A stretch of DNA of 47,582 bases from an uncultured Bacteroidales bacterium (GCA_944322925.1 CALUQM010000013.1:1-47582); one strand, 5' to 3'; numbered from the stretch's first letter, positions 26,723 to 34,661 are shown. Notes: generated from the letters alone by a model not told the origin. Numbers and translations are program-made.

Positions 26723-27463
26723 TCAGTCTTCGCGTGTGCGGTAATCGAATTTTACGGATTTTACTCCGTCGAATGAGTTGTATTTAAGAGTGAGGGTGAC
26801 GGTTTCCCCTTCCGTATCCGGGAGGTCTTCGAGTCTGAACGCCACGATTCCCTGTCCGTTCAGGAATGCCCCGTCTCCATGTGCGTTGTGTGCGAAAAAC
26901 ACTTCATAAGGATCGTCCGCATTCCTTCCCGTAAGTAGGTTCAGCTCATGACTGATGCCGCTGTTTCCCACCTTGGTGAAGAAATGAAGGGTAAGATAAC
27001 CGTCCTCGACATTTGTCATCCAGTCGTTGAATATCTCTACCGGATCGCTGCCGTATTTGCCGCTTATCTCGTATTTGTCATCGTCAGGCTGGCATGCGAC
27101 CGTCTTTTTCGTCAGAATGCTGTCCATCCACTGGACCTTCACGGCTTTTGCATAGATATCGGGATCGACGTCGGAAGGCATGTCGGTTTCGTCATATTTG
27201 ACGAACGCCCTTACTTCCTTGCCATCGTATGGCAGTACGGAATTGTCGACAGGCCACAGTTTTTCCCTGTCGTTGAGCTGGAAATAAAAGTAGTCTCCTT
27301 CTTCGGAAACGACTGGTTTTACCGTGACTATCGCCGACGGTTCCAGGTCGGAATAGTCGAGATTCGCATTGTCATTGCTGAGGCATGACTGAAGGGAAGG
27401 CAATGCGAGGATTGCCGTTATCGCTAAAATGTAAGGTTTTCTTGAAAATTTCATAAAATCCAT
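26723..27463 (-). CDS. NigD-like lipoprotein
   Basis: This 246-residue protein has a lipoprotein signal with Cys27 in LPSLQSC. Start codons at 27463 and 27454 are equally possible. The sequence has an N-terminal strand-rich domain (SAIVTVKPVVSEEGDYFYFQLND) and a C-terminal domain ending in VKSVKFDYR, which fits the NigD-like family of Bacteroidota lipoproteins named after a bacteriocin-locus protein of Prevotella nigrescens. The molecular role of the family is not known. Here the gene ends three bases before an ECF sigma gene, so it is probably the first gene of that operon. It could be a surface or periplasmic sensor component. No recognisable promoter box precedes it: the reverse strand has TAGATTTT, one base off. 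Confidence 0.72.
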   Translation of the reverse strand: MDFMKFSRKPYILAITAILALPSLQSCLSNDNANLDYSDLEPSAIVTVKPVVSEEGDYFYFQLNDREKLWPVDNSVLPYDGKEVRAFVKYDETDMPSDVDPDIYAKAVKVQWMDSILTKKTVACQPDDDKYEISGKYGSDPVEIFNDWMTNVEDGYLTLHFFTKVGNSGISHELNLLTGRNADDPYEVFFAHNAHGDGAFLNGQGIVAFRLEDLPDTEGETVTLTLKYNSFDGVKSVKFDYRTRED

Positions 27464-27557
27464 TGTTTAAAAATCTACTATATAAATCCGGATTTCGGAA
27501 AACCTTGCATGCGGTTCTGAAAAATCGTCGGTATTCCCTCCCTTGTCAGCCGAGGTT

Positions 27558-28640
27558 TCAGTCTTTGTCCGGTTTCTGATCCGTCACCACTGCTTTTGCC
27601 AGTTTGTCGGCAAGCAGGATGAAGGCTTCTCCTTCCGGCCCTGAAGACAATGCCGCAGGATCTCCGTCATCTCCTGATTCGCGGATTCCCTGTACCAGCG
27701 GAATCTGTCCGAGGAGAGGTATGCCGTATTTTTCCGCCATTTTTGCACCTCCGTCTTTTCCGAAGATATAATACCGGTTTTCCGGGAGTTCAGCAGGAGT
27801 GAACCATGCCATGTTTTCTACAAGTCCGAAAATCGGTTTGCGGATGCTTTCATTGCGGAACATGTTTACTCCCTTTTCCACATCCGCAAGGGCAACGGCC
27901 TGAGGCGTGCTTACTATGACGGCACCCGTGAGAGGTATGTCGTGGACAAGGCTGATGTGGATGTCGCCGGTTCCGGGAGGCATGTCTATAAGGAGGAAAT
28001 CCAGTTCTCCCCACCGTACCTGCAGAATCATTTGCTTCAATGCGTTGCAAGCCATCGGGCCTCTCCAGATCAATGCCTGTTCCGGCCTTGCGAAATAACC
28101 GATGGACATCCATTTTACACCGTATTTTTCCAGAGGCATTATGACCTCCTTGTCACCTTCCTTATAGGCTTCAGGCATTTCTTCTTCGGTACCTGTCATT
28201 TTCGGCACCGACGGCCCGTAGACGTCCGCATCGGCCAGCCCTGTCCTGTATCCGAGCCGTGCAAGGGCTACCGCAAGGTTCACCGCAACGGTAGACTTGC
28301 CGACCCCTCCCTTTCCGGAGGCGACTCCGATGATATACTTTACATTGTCAAGTTCTTCAGTGCCGAGGTTGAGTCCTGTCTGTTTTTTCGCTCCTTCATC
28401 CCTGATGACTGTCCTGACTTCGACTTCAGTGCCCGGGGCATGTCTTATTATTGCAGCCTTAGTGCTGCCTATGAGATATTCGGCGAGGGGATCGCGATGC
28501 CTGGAGAATGCCAGGGTGACCGTGACCCTGTTTCCTTCGGTTTCGATGCTGTCCACCATTCCGAGTTCCACGATGTTCCTGTCGCCTTTTGCAGGATGCT
28601 GGACATCGTAGAGTATTTTCATTATTTCGTTCTGCTTCAT
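27558..28640 (-). CDS. mrp: Mrp/NBP35-type P-loop ATPase, iron-sulfur carrier family
   Basis: With the ATG at 28640 the protein has 360 residues. An N-terminal MIP18-like (DUF59) domain covers about 1-85. The P-loop domain starts with the deviant Walker A ASGKGGVGKSTVAVNLAVAL near residue 108 and contains LLIDMPPGTGDIH. Members bind and transfer iron-sulfur clusters. Canonical Mrp/NBP35 proteins bridge the cluster at the dimer interface with a CxxC pair, but the equivalent segment here reads ENMAWFTPAELPENRYY and has no cysteine. The open frame extends to 28736 over the end of the S46 gene, but the family N-terminus and the two-base gap after the S46 stop support 28640. Confidence 0.92.
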   Translation of the reverse strand: MKQNEIMKILYDVQHPAKGDRNIVELGMVDSIETEGNRVTVTLAFSRHRDPLAEYLIGSTKAAIIRHAPGTEVEVRTVIRDEGAKKQTGLNLGTEELDNVKYIIGVASGKGGVGKSTVAVNLAVALARLGYRTGLADADVYGPSVPKMTGTEEEMPEAYKEGDKEVIMPLEKYGVKWMSIGYFARPEQALIWRGPMACNALKQMILQVRWGELDFLLIDMPPGTGDIHISLVHDIPLTGAVIVSTPQAVALADVEKGVNMFRNESIRKPIFGLVENMAWFTPAELPENRYYIFGKDGGAKMAEKYGIPLLGQIPLVQGIRESGDDGDPAALSSGPEGEAFILLADKLAKAVVTDQKPDKD

Positions 28641-28642
28641 AC

Positions 28643-30808
28643 TTAAAGAATTATATCCATCTCGTCGAGAAGCCATCCTGCTCCGCCGAACTTGTCTATG
28701 ATGAAAAGGACATATCGGATATCCACATTTATGCATCTCTGGAGTTCGGGTTCGAACATCACGTCGCTGCTCATCGATTCCCAGTTTCCGTCGAACGCGA
28801 GACCGATCAGGTTCCCGTCTGCATTCAGGACAGGGCTGCCTGAGTTTCCTCCCGTGATGTCATTGTTCGAAAGGAACGCTACCGGCATCTTTCCGTCCGG
28901 CATGGCATAATTGCCGAAATCGCCGGCGGCATAAAGCTCCTTCAGCTTTTCAGGCACGACAAATTCCCAGTTGTCCGGATCTTCCTTTTCCATGACCCCG
29001 TCCAGTGTCGTATAATGTCTGTACCAGACGGCGTCTTTCGGAGAGTATCCCTGTACCGTGCCGTACGTAAGACGCATCGTGAAATTGGCGTCAGGGTAGG
29101 ACGGTTCGTCTTTCCTCCATTCCAGAAGTCCGGCGGTGTATGCTTTCCTGCCTTCCGACAGAGTCTTGTCGCTGGCGAACAGTCCCGGATATGAAGTTAT
29201 TATGATTTTGCTGACCTGGAGTGCGAGTTTGTTGGCCGGATCTTCGGTTACGGCATCGAGCCCGTGTTCCTTTATGGCTGCATGCAGCTTTTCCGGAGAC
29301 GTGAAGATGCTCGAATCGAAAAGGCTGTCCACGTATGCTTCCAGATCCATTTCAGGGAAATTGTCCGACAGGTTCGTCAGCCACAGGTCTTCAGTGGCGT
29401 TTTTCCTGTAGAAGTCGAGCATGGCAAGAGCTACCTTGCGGTCGGTGTCTGCCGAATAATCCTTGTAGACTGCCAGCATTTTTCCGTATGCTTCCTCAAG
29501 TGCGGCTGCCGTATCCCTTTCGGCCGATTCGTGAAGGACTCTGCTGAATGTGCTGTTCATCTGGGAAGCCATCTGCTGGAGTTCTATCCTGTAGATGGAT
29601 TCCTGGGCCAGGGCATACTGGATATTCGGCTGCATCCCTTCTTCCACCCCCTTTGCAATGGTTTCGAGCGCATGTCCGTAATGCGCTGTCCTCGAGCTTT
29701 TTTCAGATACCCATTCTGCGAAGGCTTCTTCTTCATTCTCGGCGCGGCCTATAATGTCGAGTTTGTCGAACGCCAGCTTCATCCCTTTCCATTTTTTCCA
29801 TCCGTTGGATGAGGAGGCATATTTGCTGGAATACTGGATGCGTACCTGTGGGTCCGCCAGCATGTCTTCCATCAGGATGTTCTGCCTGATTGTCCTCGCA
29901 GCTATTCTGATGTCATTGATTTTCAGCTGGAGCTCCAGTTCCGGCGATGTCTGGAATCTTGTGGTCCTTCCCGGGAATCCCATGATCATGGTATAATCGC
30001 CTTCTTCTATGCCTCCGAGAGATATTTTCAGATGCTTTTTAGGGGAATAAGGCACATTGTCGGGAGAATACGGAGCCGGATTGTTGTCCTTGTCCGCATA
30101 AACGCGGAAGATCGAGAAGTCTCCGGTATGGCGCGGCCACATCCAGTTGTCGGTATCCGCACCGAATTTCCCTATCGAGGAAGGCGGAGCTCCCACGAAG
30201 CGGATGTCCTTGAATTCTCTGTAGACTATGAGATACCAGACATTGTTGTCATAAAACGGAGTTACGGTGACAGAACAGTGCGGATTGTCCCTTACCGCCT
30301 TTTCCGTGAGGCCGGCAATCGTTTTTCCTATCGCATCCGAGACCCTCTCCTCGATGTCTGCGCTGTCCCTGTATTCGGATCTTGCCTTCTTTTCGGCTTT
30401 TCTTATCTTGTCCGTAACATCTTCCATGCTTTCCATGAATGTTACGGAAAGACCTTCTACCGGCAGTTCCTCGCTTCTGTTCATGGCCCAGTAACCGTCG
30501 GCCAGATAGTCGTGTTCTACCGAACTGAGTTTCTGTATGCTTGCATAGCCGCAGTGGTGGTTCGTAAGCAGCAGCCCCTCATCGGAGACTATTTCTCCGG
30601 TACAGCCTCCGCCGAACTGCACTATGGCATCCTTGAGCGAGGAATTGTTGATATCGTAAATCTGTTTCGCAGAAAGTCTGCATCCGAGAGCCTGCATTTG
30701 TCCCTCGTTCATTTTTTCCAGTAAAGGAAGCAGCCACATGCCTTCATCGGCTTTTGCCCCGGGCAGAAAGACAGTAATGGCTGCAAGAATACACATTAGT
30801 CTTTTCAT
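28643..30808 (-). CDS. S46-family dipeptidyl peptidase (DPP7/DPP11 type)
   Basis: With the ATG at 30808 the protein has 721 residues and a signal peptide ending in GAKA before DEGMW. It is a chymotrypsin-fold periplasmic exopeptidase that removes dipeptides from peptide N-termini. The triad is His85 in TNHHCGY, the Asp in RHTGDFSIFR (near 230) and Ser656 in GGNSGSP. This numbering is nearly that of Porphyromonas gingivalis DPP11. The residue 18 after the serine, which is Arg in DPP11 and Gly in DPP7, is Gly674 here, so I favour hydrophobic rather than acidic P1 specificity. An ATG at 30829 would start only eight bases after the promoter box. It is co-transcribed with mrp. Confidence 0.92.
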   Translation of the reverse strand: MKRLMCILAAITVFLPGAKADEGMWLLPLLEKMNEGQMQALGCRLSAKQIYDINNSSLKDAIVQFGGGCTGEIVSDEGLLLTNHHCGYASIQKLSSVEHDYLADGYWAMNRSEELPVEGLSVTFMESMEDVTDKIRKAEKKARSEYRDSADIEERVSDAIGKTIAGLTEKAVRDNPHCSVTVTPFYDNNVWYLIVYREFKDIRFVGAPPSSIGKFGADTDNWMWPRHTGDFSIFRVYADKDNNPAPYSPDNVPYSPKKHLKISLGGIEEGDYTMIMGFPGRTTRFQTSPELELQLKINDIRIAARTIRQNILMEDMLADPQVRIQYSSKYASSSNGWKKWKGMKLAFDKLDIIGRAENEEEAFAEWVSEKSSRTAHYGHALETIAKGVEEGMQPNIQYALAQESIYRIELQQMASQMNSTFSRVLHESAERDTAAALEEAYGKMLAVYKDYSADTDRKVALAMLDFYRKNATEDLWLTNLSDNFPEMDLEAYVDSLFDSSIFTSPEKLHAAIKEHGLDAVTEDPANKLALQVSKIIITSYPGLFASDKTLSEGRKAYTAGLLEWRKDEPSYPDANFTMRLTYGTVQGYSPKDAVWYRHYTTLDGVMEKEDPDNWEFVVPEKLKELYAAGDFGNYAMPDGKMPVAFLSNNDITGGNSGSPVLNADGNLIGLAFDGNWESMSSDVMFEPELQRCINVDIRYVLFIIDKFGGAGWLLDEMDIIL

Positions 30809-30836
30809 CTTGCAACAGTTGTTGTTCACGAATCTG

Positions 30837-30844
30837 CAAAATTA
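30837..30844 (-). promoter_or_regulatory. -7 box for the S46-mrp unit
   Basis: The reverse strand reads TAATTTTG, a perfect TAnnTTTG match. It leaves a leader of about 20 bases before ATG 30808 and almost none before ATG 30829, which decides the start. Confidence 0.55.
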
Positions 30845-30861
30845 TAAAAATCTTCTCATTT

Positions 30862-31539
30862 TCAGAAAAGGACAGGGTCAAACTCTTTCAGATGGAACGA
30901 AGTTCTGTGATATGGGGTGAGCCCGTATTTTCTTATGGCTTCGATGTGCTGTTTCGTCGGGTAGCCCATATTCCTGTCCCATCCGTATTCCGGATACTCT
31001 GCGGATATCGTTCTCATGAATTCATCCCTGTATGTTTTGGCGAGGACGGATGCTGCAGCGATGGATATGAACTTTCCGTCGCCTTTTACCATGCAGCTGT
31101 ACGGGATGGTGTCGTAGCATGCTATGACGGACTTGTCCCGGTGCGAAGTCACGCTTCCCGGCAGGGCGGCGATGAACGAGAACGGACGGAACCTGTTTCC
31201 GTCTATGAGGAGGAACTCGGGCTTTACCGCAAGGTCCATGACAGCTTCCTGCATTCCGGCTATCGAGGCGTTGAGGATGTTTATTTCATCTATTTCACTT
31301 GCGCTTACGGCCCGGACGGAGAATGCGATCGCTTCTTTTTCTATTATGGGACGAAGAAGGTCCCGGGCCTTTTCCGTCATTTTTTTCGAATCGTCGAGGA
31401 GCGGATGACGGAAATCTTCGGGCATGATGACCGCAGCGGCATAAACCGGGCCGGCGAGAGGGCCTCTGCCGGCTTCGTCGCAGCCTGCCTCGAGTCTGCC
31501 GGCTTCCAGTCTTGATATGAGTTCGGACGGATTTTTCAT
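30862..31539 (-). CDS. rnhB: Ribonuclease HII
   Basis: This 225-residue enzyme cuts the RNA strand of RNA-DNA hybrids and starts removal of single ribonucleotides from DNA. The metal-binding DEAGRGPLAGP motif is at about residues 21-31, with the DDSKKM and LLIDGNRF segments supplying further acidic residues. The GKFISIAAASVLAKTYRDE block is typical of RnhB. The ATG at 31539 is the only start that leaves the usual short N-terminus. Only eight bases separate it from a perfect TAAATTTG box at 31548-31555, so the transcript may have almost no leader. It is followed by a 33-base gap before the S46 transcription unit's start region. Confidence 0.96.
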   Translation of the reverse strand: MKNPSELISRLEAGRLEAGCDEAGRGPLAGPVYAAAVIMPEDFRHPLLDDSKKMTEKARDLLRPIIEKEAIAFSVRAVSASEIDEINILNASIAGMQEAVMDLAVKPEFLLIDGNRFRPFSFIAALPGSVTSHRDKSVIACYDTIPYSCMVKGDGKFISIAAASVLAKTYRDEFMRTISAEYPEYGWDRNMGYPTKQHIEAIRKYGLTPYHRTSFHLKEFDPVLF

Positions 31540-31547
31540 AGTACCGG

Positions 31548-31555
31548 CAAATTTA
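31548..31555 (-). promoter_or_regulatory. -7 box for rnhB, very close to the start codon
   Basis: The reverse strand reads TAAATTTG, a perfect TAnnTTTG match, eight bases before the rnhB ATG. If used, the mRNA would be leaderless or nearly so. Confidence 0.45.
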
Positions 31556-31572
31556 GAAAAAATCGGCGGCGC

Positions 31573-31947
31573 TTATCTGTGTTTCTTCAGCATGCCGATT
31601 ATTTCGTCCTTGGTCCTGATGAGTTCCTCCTGTGTTTCGAGATGTTTTCTGAGATTTGCAATTTCATTTTCCAGCCGTGCGATTTCCAGGGACATGCGTT
31701 CTATTTCCTTTTCCTGGTTTCTCCCGGCAGTCTTCTGCGGCGGATAGCCGAGGACCAGTTCGGCCGTGTCTATTTCCAGAATGCCGGCGATCTTGCCGAC
31801 TGTGTCATTTATGAGTTTTGTTTCGCCTGTCTCTATGTTCCGGTATGCCGTACGCGAAATTCCGAGCCTTTCAGCCATCTCGGACTGAGTGAGTCTGTGG
31901 CTTTTGCGGAAATTTCTTATGTTGTATTTTACCGAATCGTTATCCAT
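31573..31947 (-). CDS. XRE-family transcriptional regulator with C-terminal coiled coil
   Basis: This 124-residue protein has an HTH_3-type DNA-binding domain at about residues 8-65 (NIRNFRKSHRLTQSEMAERL, then GISRTAYRNIETGETKLIND). From about residue 75 a charged heptad-patterned helix (MSLEIARLENEIANLRKHL) runs to the end and should form a coiled-coil dimer or oligomer. Such short regulators are usually local repressors. An inverted repeat ATTCCC-N11-GGGAAT surrounds its own -7 box, which suggests autorepression. It is upstream of rnhB in the same direction with a 33-base gap. Target genes other than itself are unknown. The divergent 66-residue protein gene shares its upstream region. Confidence 0.85.
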   Translation of the reverse strand: MDNDSVKYNIRNFRKSHRLTQSEMAERLGISRTAYRNIETGETKLINDTVGKIAGILEIDTAELVLGYPPQKTAGRNQEKEIERMSLEIARLENEIANLRKHLETQEELIRTKDEIIGMLKKHR

Positions 31948-31961
31948 CGCAAAACATAGAT

Positions 31962-31984
31962 ATTCCCGACAAAAATATGGGAAT
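31962..31984 (-). promoter_or_regulatory. Promoter and candidate operator of the XRE regulator
   Basis: The reverse strand has TATTTTTG at 31970-31977, a perfect TAnnTTTG, 22 bases before the start codon. A perfect 6-base inverted repeat, ATTCCC at 31962-31967 and GGGAAT at 31979-31984 with 11 bases between, encloses the box. Half-site centres are 17 bases apart. A dimeric repressor bound here would block the promoter. Confidence 0.45.
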
Positions 31985-32168
31985 TTTACGGCGTCTGCAG
32001 GTAAGAAATTATTGTCAATGGCAACAAAAACTTGTCAAAATCAGAAAAACCATCTAAAAAGAGAAAAAAATATACCCTGAAACATATAAAATGACAAGCA
32101 TATCTTGCTTTTTGATGCGGAAAAAATCAGCTTTGCATTCAGTGATGTTCATTTAATTCAGATTGGAT
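31985..32168. other. AT-rich divergent intergenic region
   Basis: This 184-base stretch separates the XRE regulator promoter from the 66-residue protein gene. It is A-rich, contains no tRNA-like fold or coding frame of note, and includes a weak element CAGCTTTG (one base off TAnnTTTG) about 30 bases before the small gene. Nothing else is identified. Confidence 0.4.
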
Positions 32169-32369
32169 ATGAAAAATTATGACTGGATTTTCGAGATTTT
32201 CGGCCGGTTTCTGGAAGAAGGGAAGATTTATGAGGACAGTTCATGGACATTCGATTCTTTGTGCCGTGTCCTCGGCGTCGATCCGGCCTCTTTCGGCCGC
32301 TATGTTTTCGAACAGGTAGGCCTTTCCGGAGACGAGATACTCCGGATTTACAGACAGACAGGCGGTTAG
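32169..32369 (+). CDS. Small helical protein of unknown function, 66 residues
   Basis: The ATG at 32169 opens a 66-residue frame; a TTG two codons earlier is less likely. The sequence is compact and well organised. An aromatic N-terminal helix (NYDWIFEIFGRFLEEGKIY) is followed by a segment that looks like a small helical bundle or a helix-turn-helix (WTFDSLCRVLGVDPASFGRYVF, given here in part) and a terminal helix LSGDEILRIY. There is no signal peptide and no membrane helix. Codon use resembles that of its neighbours, and Trp, Cys and Gly residues are spread as in real proteins, so I consider it a gene. It could bind DNA or a protein partner. It lies 138 bases before the EF-G paralogue and divergent from the XRE regulator. 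Confidence 0.6.
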   Translation: MKNYDWIFEIFGRFLEEGKIYEDSSWTFDSLCRVLGVDPASFGRYVFEQVGLSGDEILRIYRQTGG

Positions 32370-32410
32370 GCTGATTTTCGGCCAGATCCGGTTTCCTGCA
32401 TGATTTGCTG

Positions 32411-32441
32411 TTGTTTTTGCCGTTATATTTTATTAAATTTG
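32411..32441 (+). promoter_or_regulatory. Promoter of the EF-G paralogue
   Basis: TTG at 32411-32413, a 20-base spacer and TAAATTTG at 32434-32441 match the Bacteroidota -33/-7 pattern. The box leaves a leader of about 60 bases before ATG 32508. This separates the gene from the 66-residue protein gene transcriptionally. Confidence 0.55.
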
Positions 32442-32507
32442 CAAGGATGCGCCCTGATAACGGAGCGGGATATAATGTAAAAGTTACACAAATTAATAAC
32501 AGCAGAA

Positions 32508-34661
32508 ATGAAATTTTATTCAACTAAAGACATCCGTAATGTGGTACTGATCGGAAGCACGAGATCAGGTAAAACCACATTATCTGAAGCCATGCTTTAC
32601 GAAGGTAAGGTCATCGACCGAAGAGGTACAGTGGAGGCTAAGAATACCGTTTCCGACAATGCGGAAATAGAGCAGATCAACCAGAGATCGGTTTTTGCCA
32701 CCCCTCTGTATGCGGAGTTCATGGACAACAAGTTCAATATTATCGATGCTCCGGGAGCCGACGATTTTGTCGGAGGTGCTGTATCCGCGTTCAAGGTGTG
32801 CGAGACGGCGATACTCGTCATAAATGCCCAGCAGGGAGTGGAGGTCGGTACCGAGATTTTCGCAAGGTATGCGGAACAGTACGGGATTCCGATGATAGTG
32901 GCCGTGAACCAGCTGGACGGAGAAAAGGCTTCATGGGAGACGACCCTCGACTCCATGAAGGAAGCATTCGGAAAGAAACCTGTCCTTATACAGTACCCTG
33001 TCAATCCGGGGCCGTCATTCGACGGTTTCATAGACGTGCTGAAGATGAAATACTATCATTTCAAGGATGACAACGGCACAAGAGAGGATCTGGAAATACC
33101 CGAGCAGTACAAGGCCGAAGCAGAGGAACTCAGAGCGGCTCTGATAGAAAGGGCTGCCGAGTACGATGACACTCTGATGGAAAAATTCTTCGAGGCCGGG
33201 GTCCTCACGGAGGATGAAATCAGAAAAGGCATAGGAATCGGAATCAGGGCAGGTGAAGTGCTGCCGGTGTTCTGCCTTTCGGCAAAGAAGGATATCGGAG
33301 TGAAGCGTCTTATGGAATTTACGATAAAGGTGGCTGCAGCTCCGTCGGAAAGAAAGGCCGCAACGAAGTCTGGCGGCGAAATCGAGTGCAAGCAGGATGC
33401 CCCGACCTCTCTGTTCATATATAAGACAGCCATCGAGCCGCATCTCGGTGAAGTCGCATATTTCAAGGTCATGTCCGGAGAGTTGACGGAAGGACAGGAT
33501 CTCGAGAATCCGGAAACTGGAGACAAGGAAAGGATCACGACTATATATGCAGTGGCCGGCAAGAAGAAGGAAAAGGTTACCGACATGTTTGCCGGAGATA
33601 TCGGATGTACGGTAAAGCTGAGGGCGGCAAAGACCAATACGACACTTTCCCAGCCGGGTACCGATATCGCTTACGAACATATCAACTTCCCTCCGTCGAA
33701 GTTCCGTACTGCCGTAAAGGCCCAGGAGCAGAAGGACGAAGAGAAACTCAGCGACGCCTTGAACAAGATATCTGCGGAGGACCCTACCGTAATAGTGGAA
33801 TATTCCAAGGAGCTCAAGCAGACGATTCTCAAGGGCCAGGGAGAGCAGCATATCAACATAGTGAAATGGAGACTCAGGAACGAGAACAAGATAGAGATAG
33901 ATCTGTTCGCTCCGAAGATTTCATACAGGGAGACCATCACCAAGGTGGCCGCGGCAAGTTACAGACACAAGAAACAGTCCGGAGGTGCCGGCCAGTTCGG
34001 TGAAGTGCATCTGCTGATCTGCCCTATCGTCGAAGGTGTCGAAGCTACAAACAAGTTCAAGATCGACGGAAAGGAACTTGTCCTGAATATCAAGGGCAAG
34101 GAATCGTTCGACCTCGACTGGGGCGGCAAACTCGAATTCTACAACTGTATAGTCGGAGGTGCCATCGACGCGAGGTTCATGCCTGCCATATTGAAGGGTA
34201 TCATGGACAAGATGAGCGAAGGCCCTCTTACCGGTTCTCTTGCCCGCGATATCAGGGTGTATGTCTACGACGGAAAGATGCACCCGGTGGATTCCAACGA
34301 AATCTCGTTCGTGCTTGCAGCGCGCAATGCATTCAAGGAAGCCTTCCGCAACGCAGGCCCGAAGATTATGGAGCCGATATACAATGTCGAGGTGATGACC
34401 CCGAGCGCGTATATGGGTTCATGTATGTCTGATCTGCAGAACCGTCGTGCGATTATCGAAGGAATGGGCAATGACAAGGGCTTCGATATCATCAAGGCGC
34501 GCGTTCCGCTTGCAGAACTGTACAAGTATTCCACTACCTTGAGTTCCCTGACATCGGGAAGCGCCACTTTTACCATGACCTTCGCCGATTACCAGCCTGT
34601 TCCGGGCGATGTTCAGGAAAAACTGCTCAAGGCATACATGGAGCAGGAAAAGGACGAATAG
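32508..34661 (+). CDS. fusA2: EF-G paralogue with degenerate GTPase motifs (EF-G2 type)
   Basis: This 717-residue protein has the full EF-G domain order (G domain, domain II near 290-400, and domains III-V with the KQSGGAGQFGEVHL block). The G domain departs from true EF-G. The P-loop is GSTRSGKTT (16-24) in place of AHIDAGKTT. The switch I ERGITI region reads QRSVFA (59-64). Switch II is DAPGADDF (80-87), with Ala84 where EF-G has its catalytic histidine. G4 is NQLD (134-137) instead of NKMD. This matches the description of Bacteroides EF-G2, a translocase reported to work without ribosome-stimulated GTP hydrolysis during carbon starvation. The presence of a housekeeping fusA elsewhere is assumed. 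Confidence 0.85.
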   Translation: MKFYSTKDIRNVVLIGSTRSGKTTLSEAMLYEGKVIDRRGTVEAKNTVSDNAEIEQINQRSVFATPLYAEFMDNKFNIIDAPGADDFVGGAVSAFKVCETAILVINAQQGVEVGTEIFARYAEQYGIPMIVAVNQLDGEKASWETTLDSMKEAFGKKPVLIQYPVNPGPSFDGFIDVLKMKYYHFKDDNGTREDLEIPEQYKAEAEELRAALIERAAEYDDTLMEKFFEAGVLTEDEIRKGIGIGIRAGEVLPVFCLSAKKDIGVKRLMEFTIKVAAAPSERKAATKSGGEIECKQDAPTSLFIYKTAIEPHLGEVAYFKVMSGELTEGQDLENPETGDKERITTIYAVAGKKKEKVTDMFAGDIGCTVKLRAAKTNTTLSQPGTDIAYEHINFPPSKFRTAVKAQEQKDEEKLSDALNKISAEDPTVIVEYSKELKQTILKGQGEQHINIVKWRLRNENKIEIDLFAPKISYRETITKVAAASYRHKKQSGGAGQFGEVHLLICPIVEGVEATNKFKIDGKELVLNIKGKESFDLDWGGKLEFYNCIVGGAIDARFMPAILKGIMDKMSEGPLTGSLARDIRVYVYDGKMHPVDSNEISFVLAARNAFKEAFRNAGPKIMEPIYNVEVMTPSAYMGSCMSDLQNRRAIIEGMGNDKGFDIIKARVPLAELYKYSTTLSSLTSGSATFTMTFADYQPVPGDVQEKLLKAYMEQEKDE

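Noticed and set aside
32098-32117. Possible small terminator hairpin followed by T-run in the intergenic region before the 66-residue gene
   Set aside because: The stem is only four to five base pairs and no rightward gene lies upstream for it to terminate.
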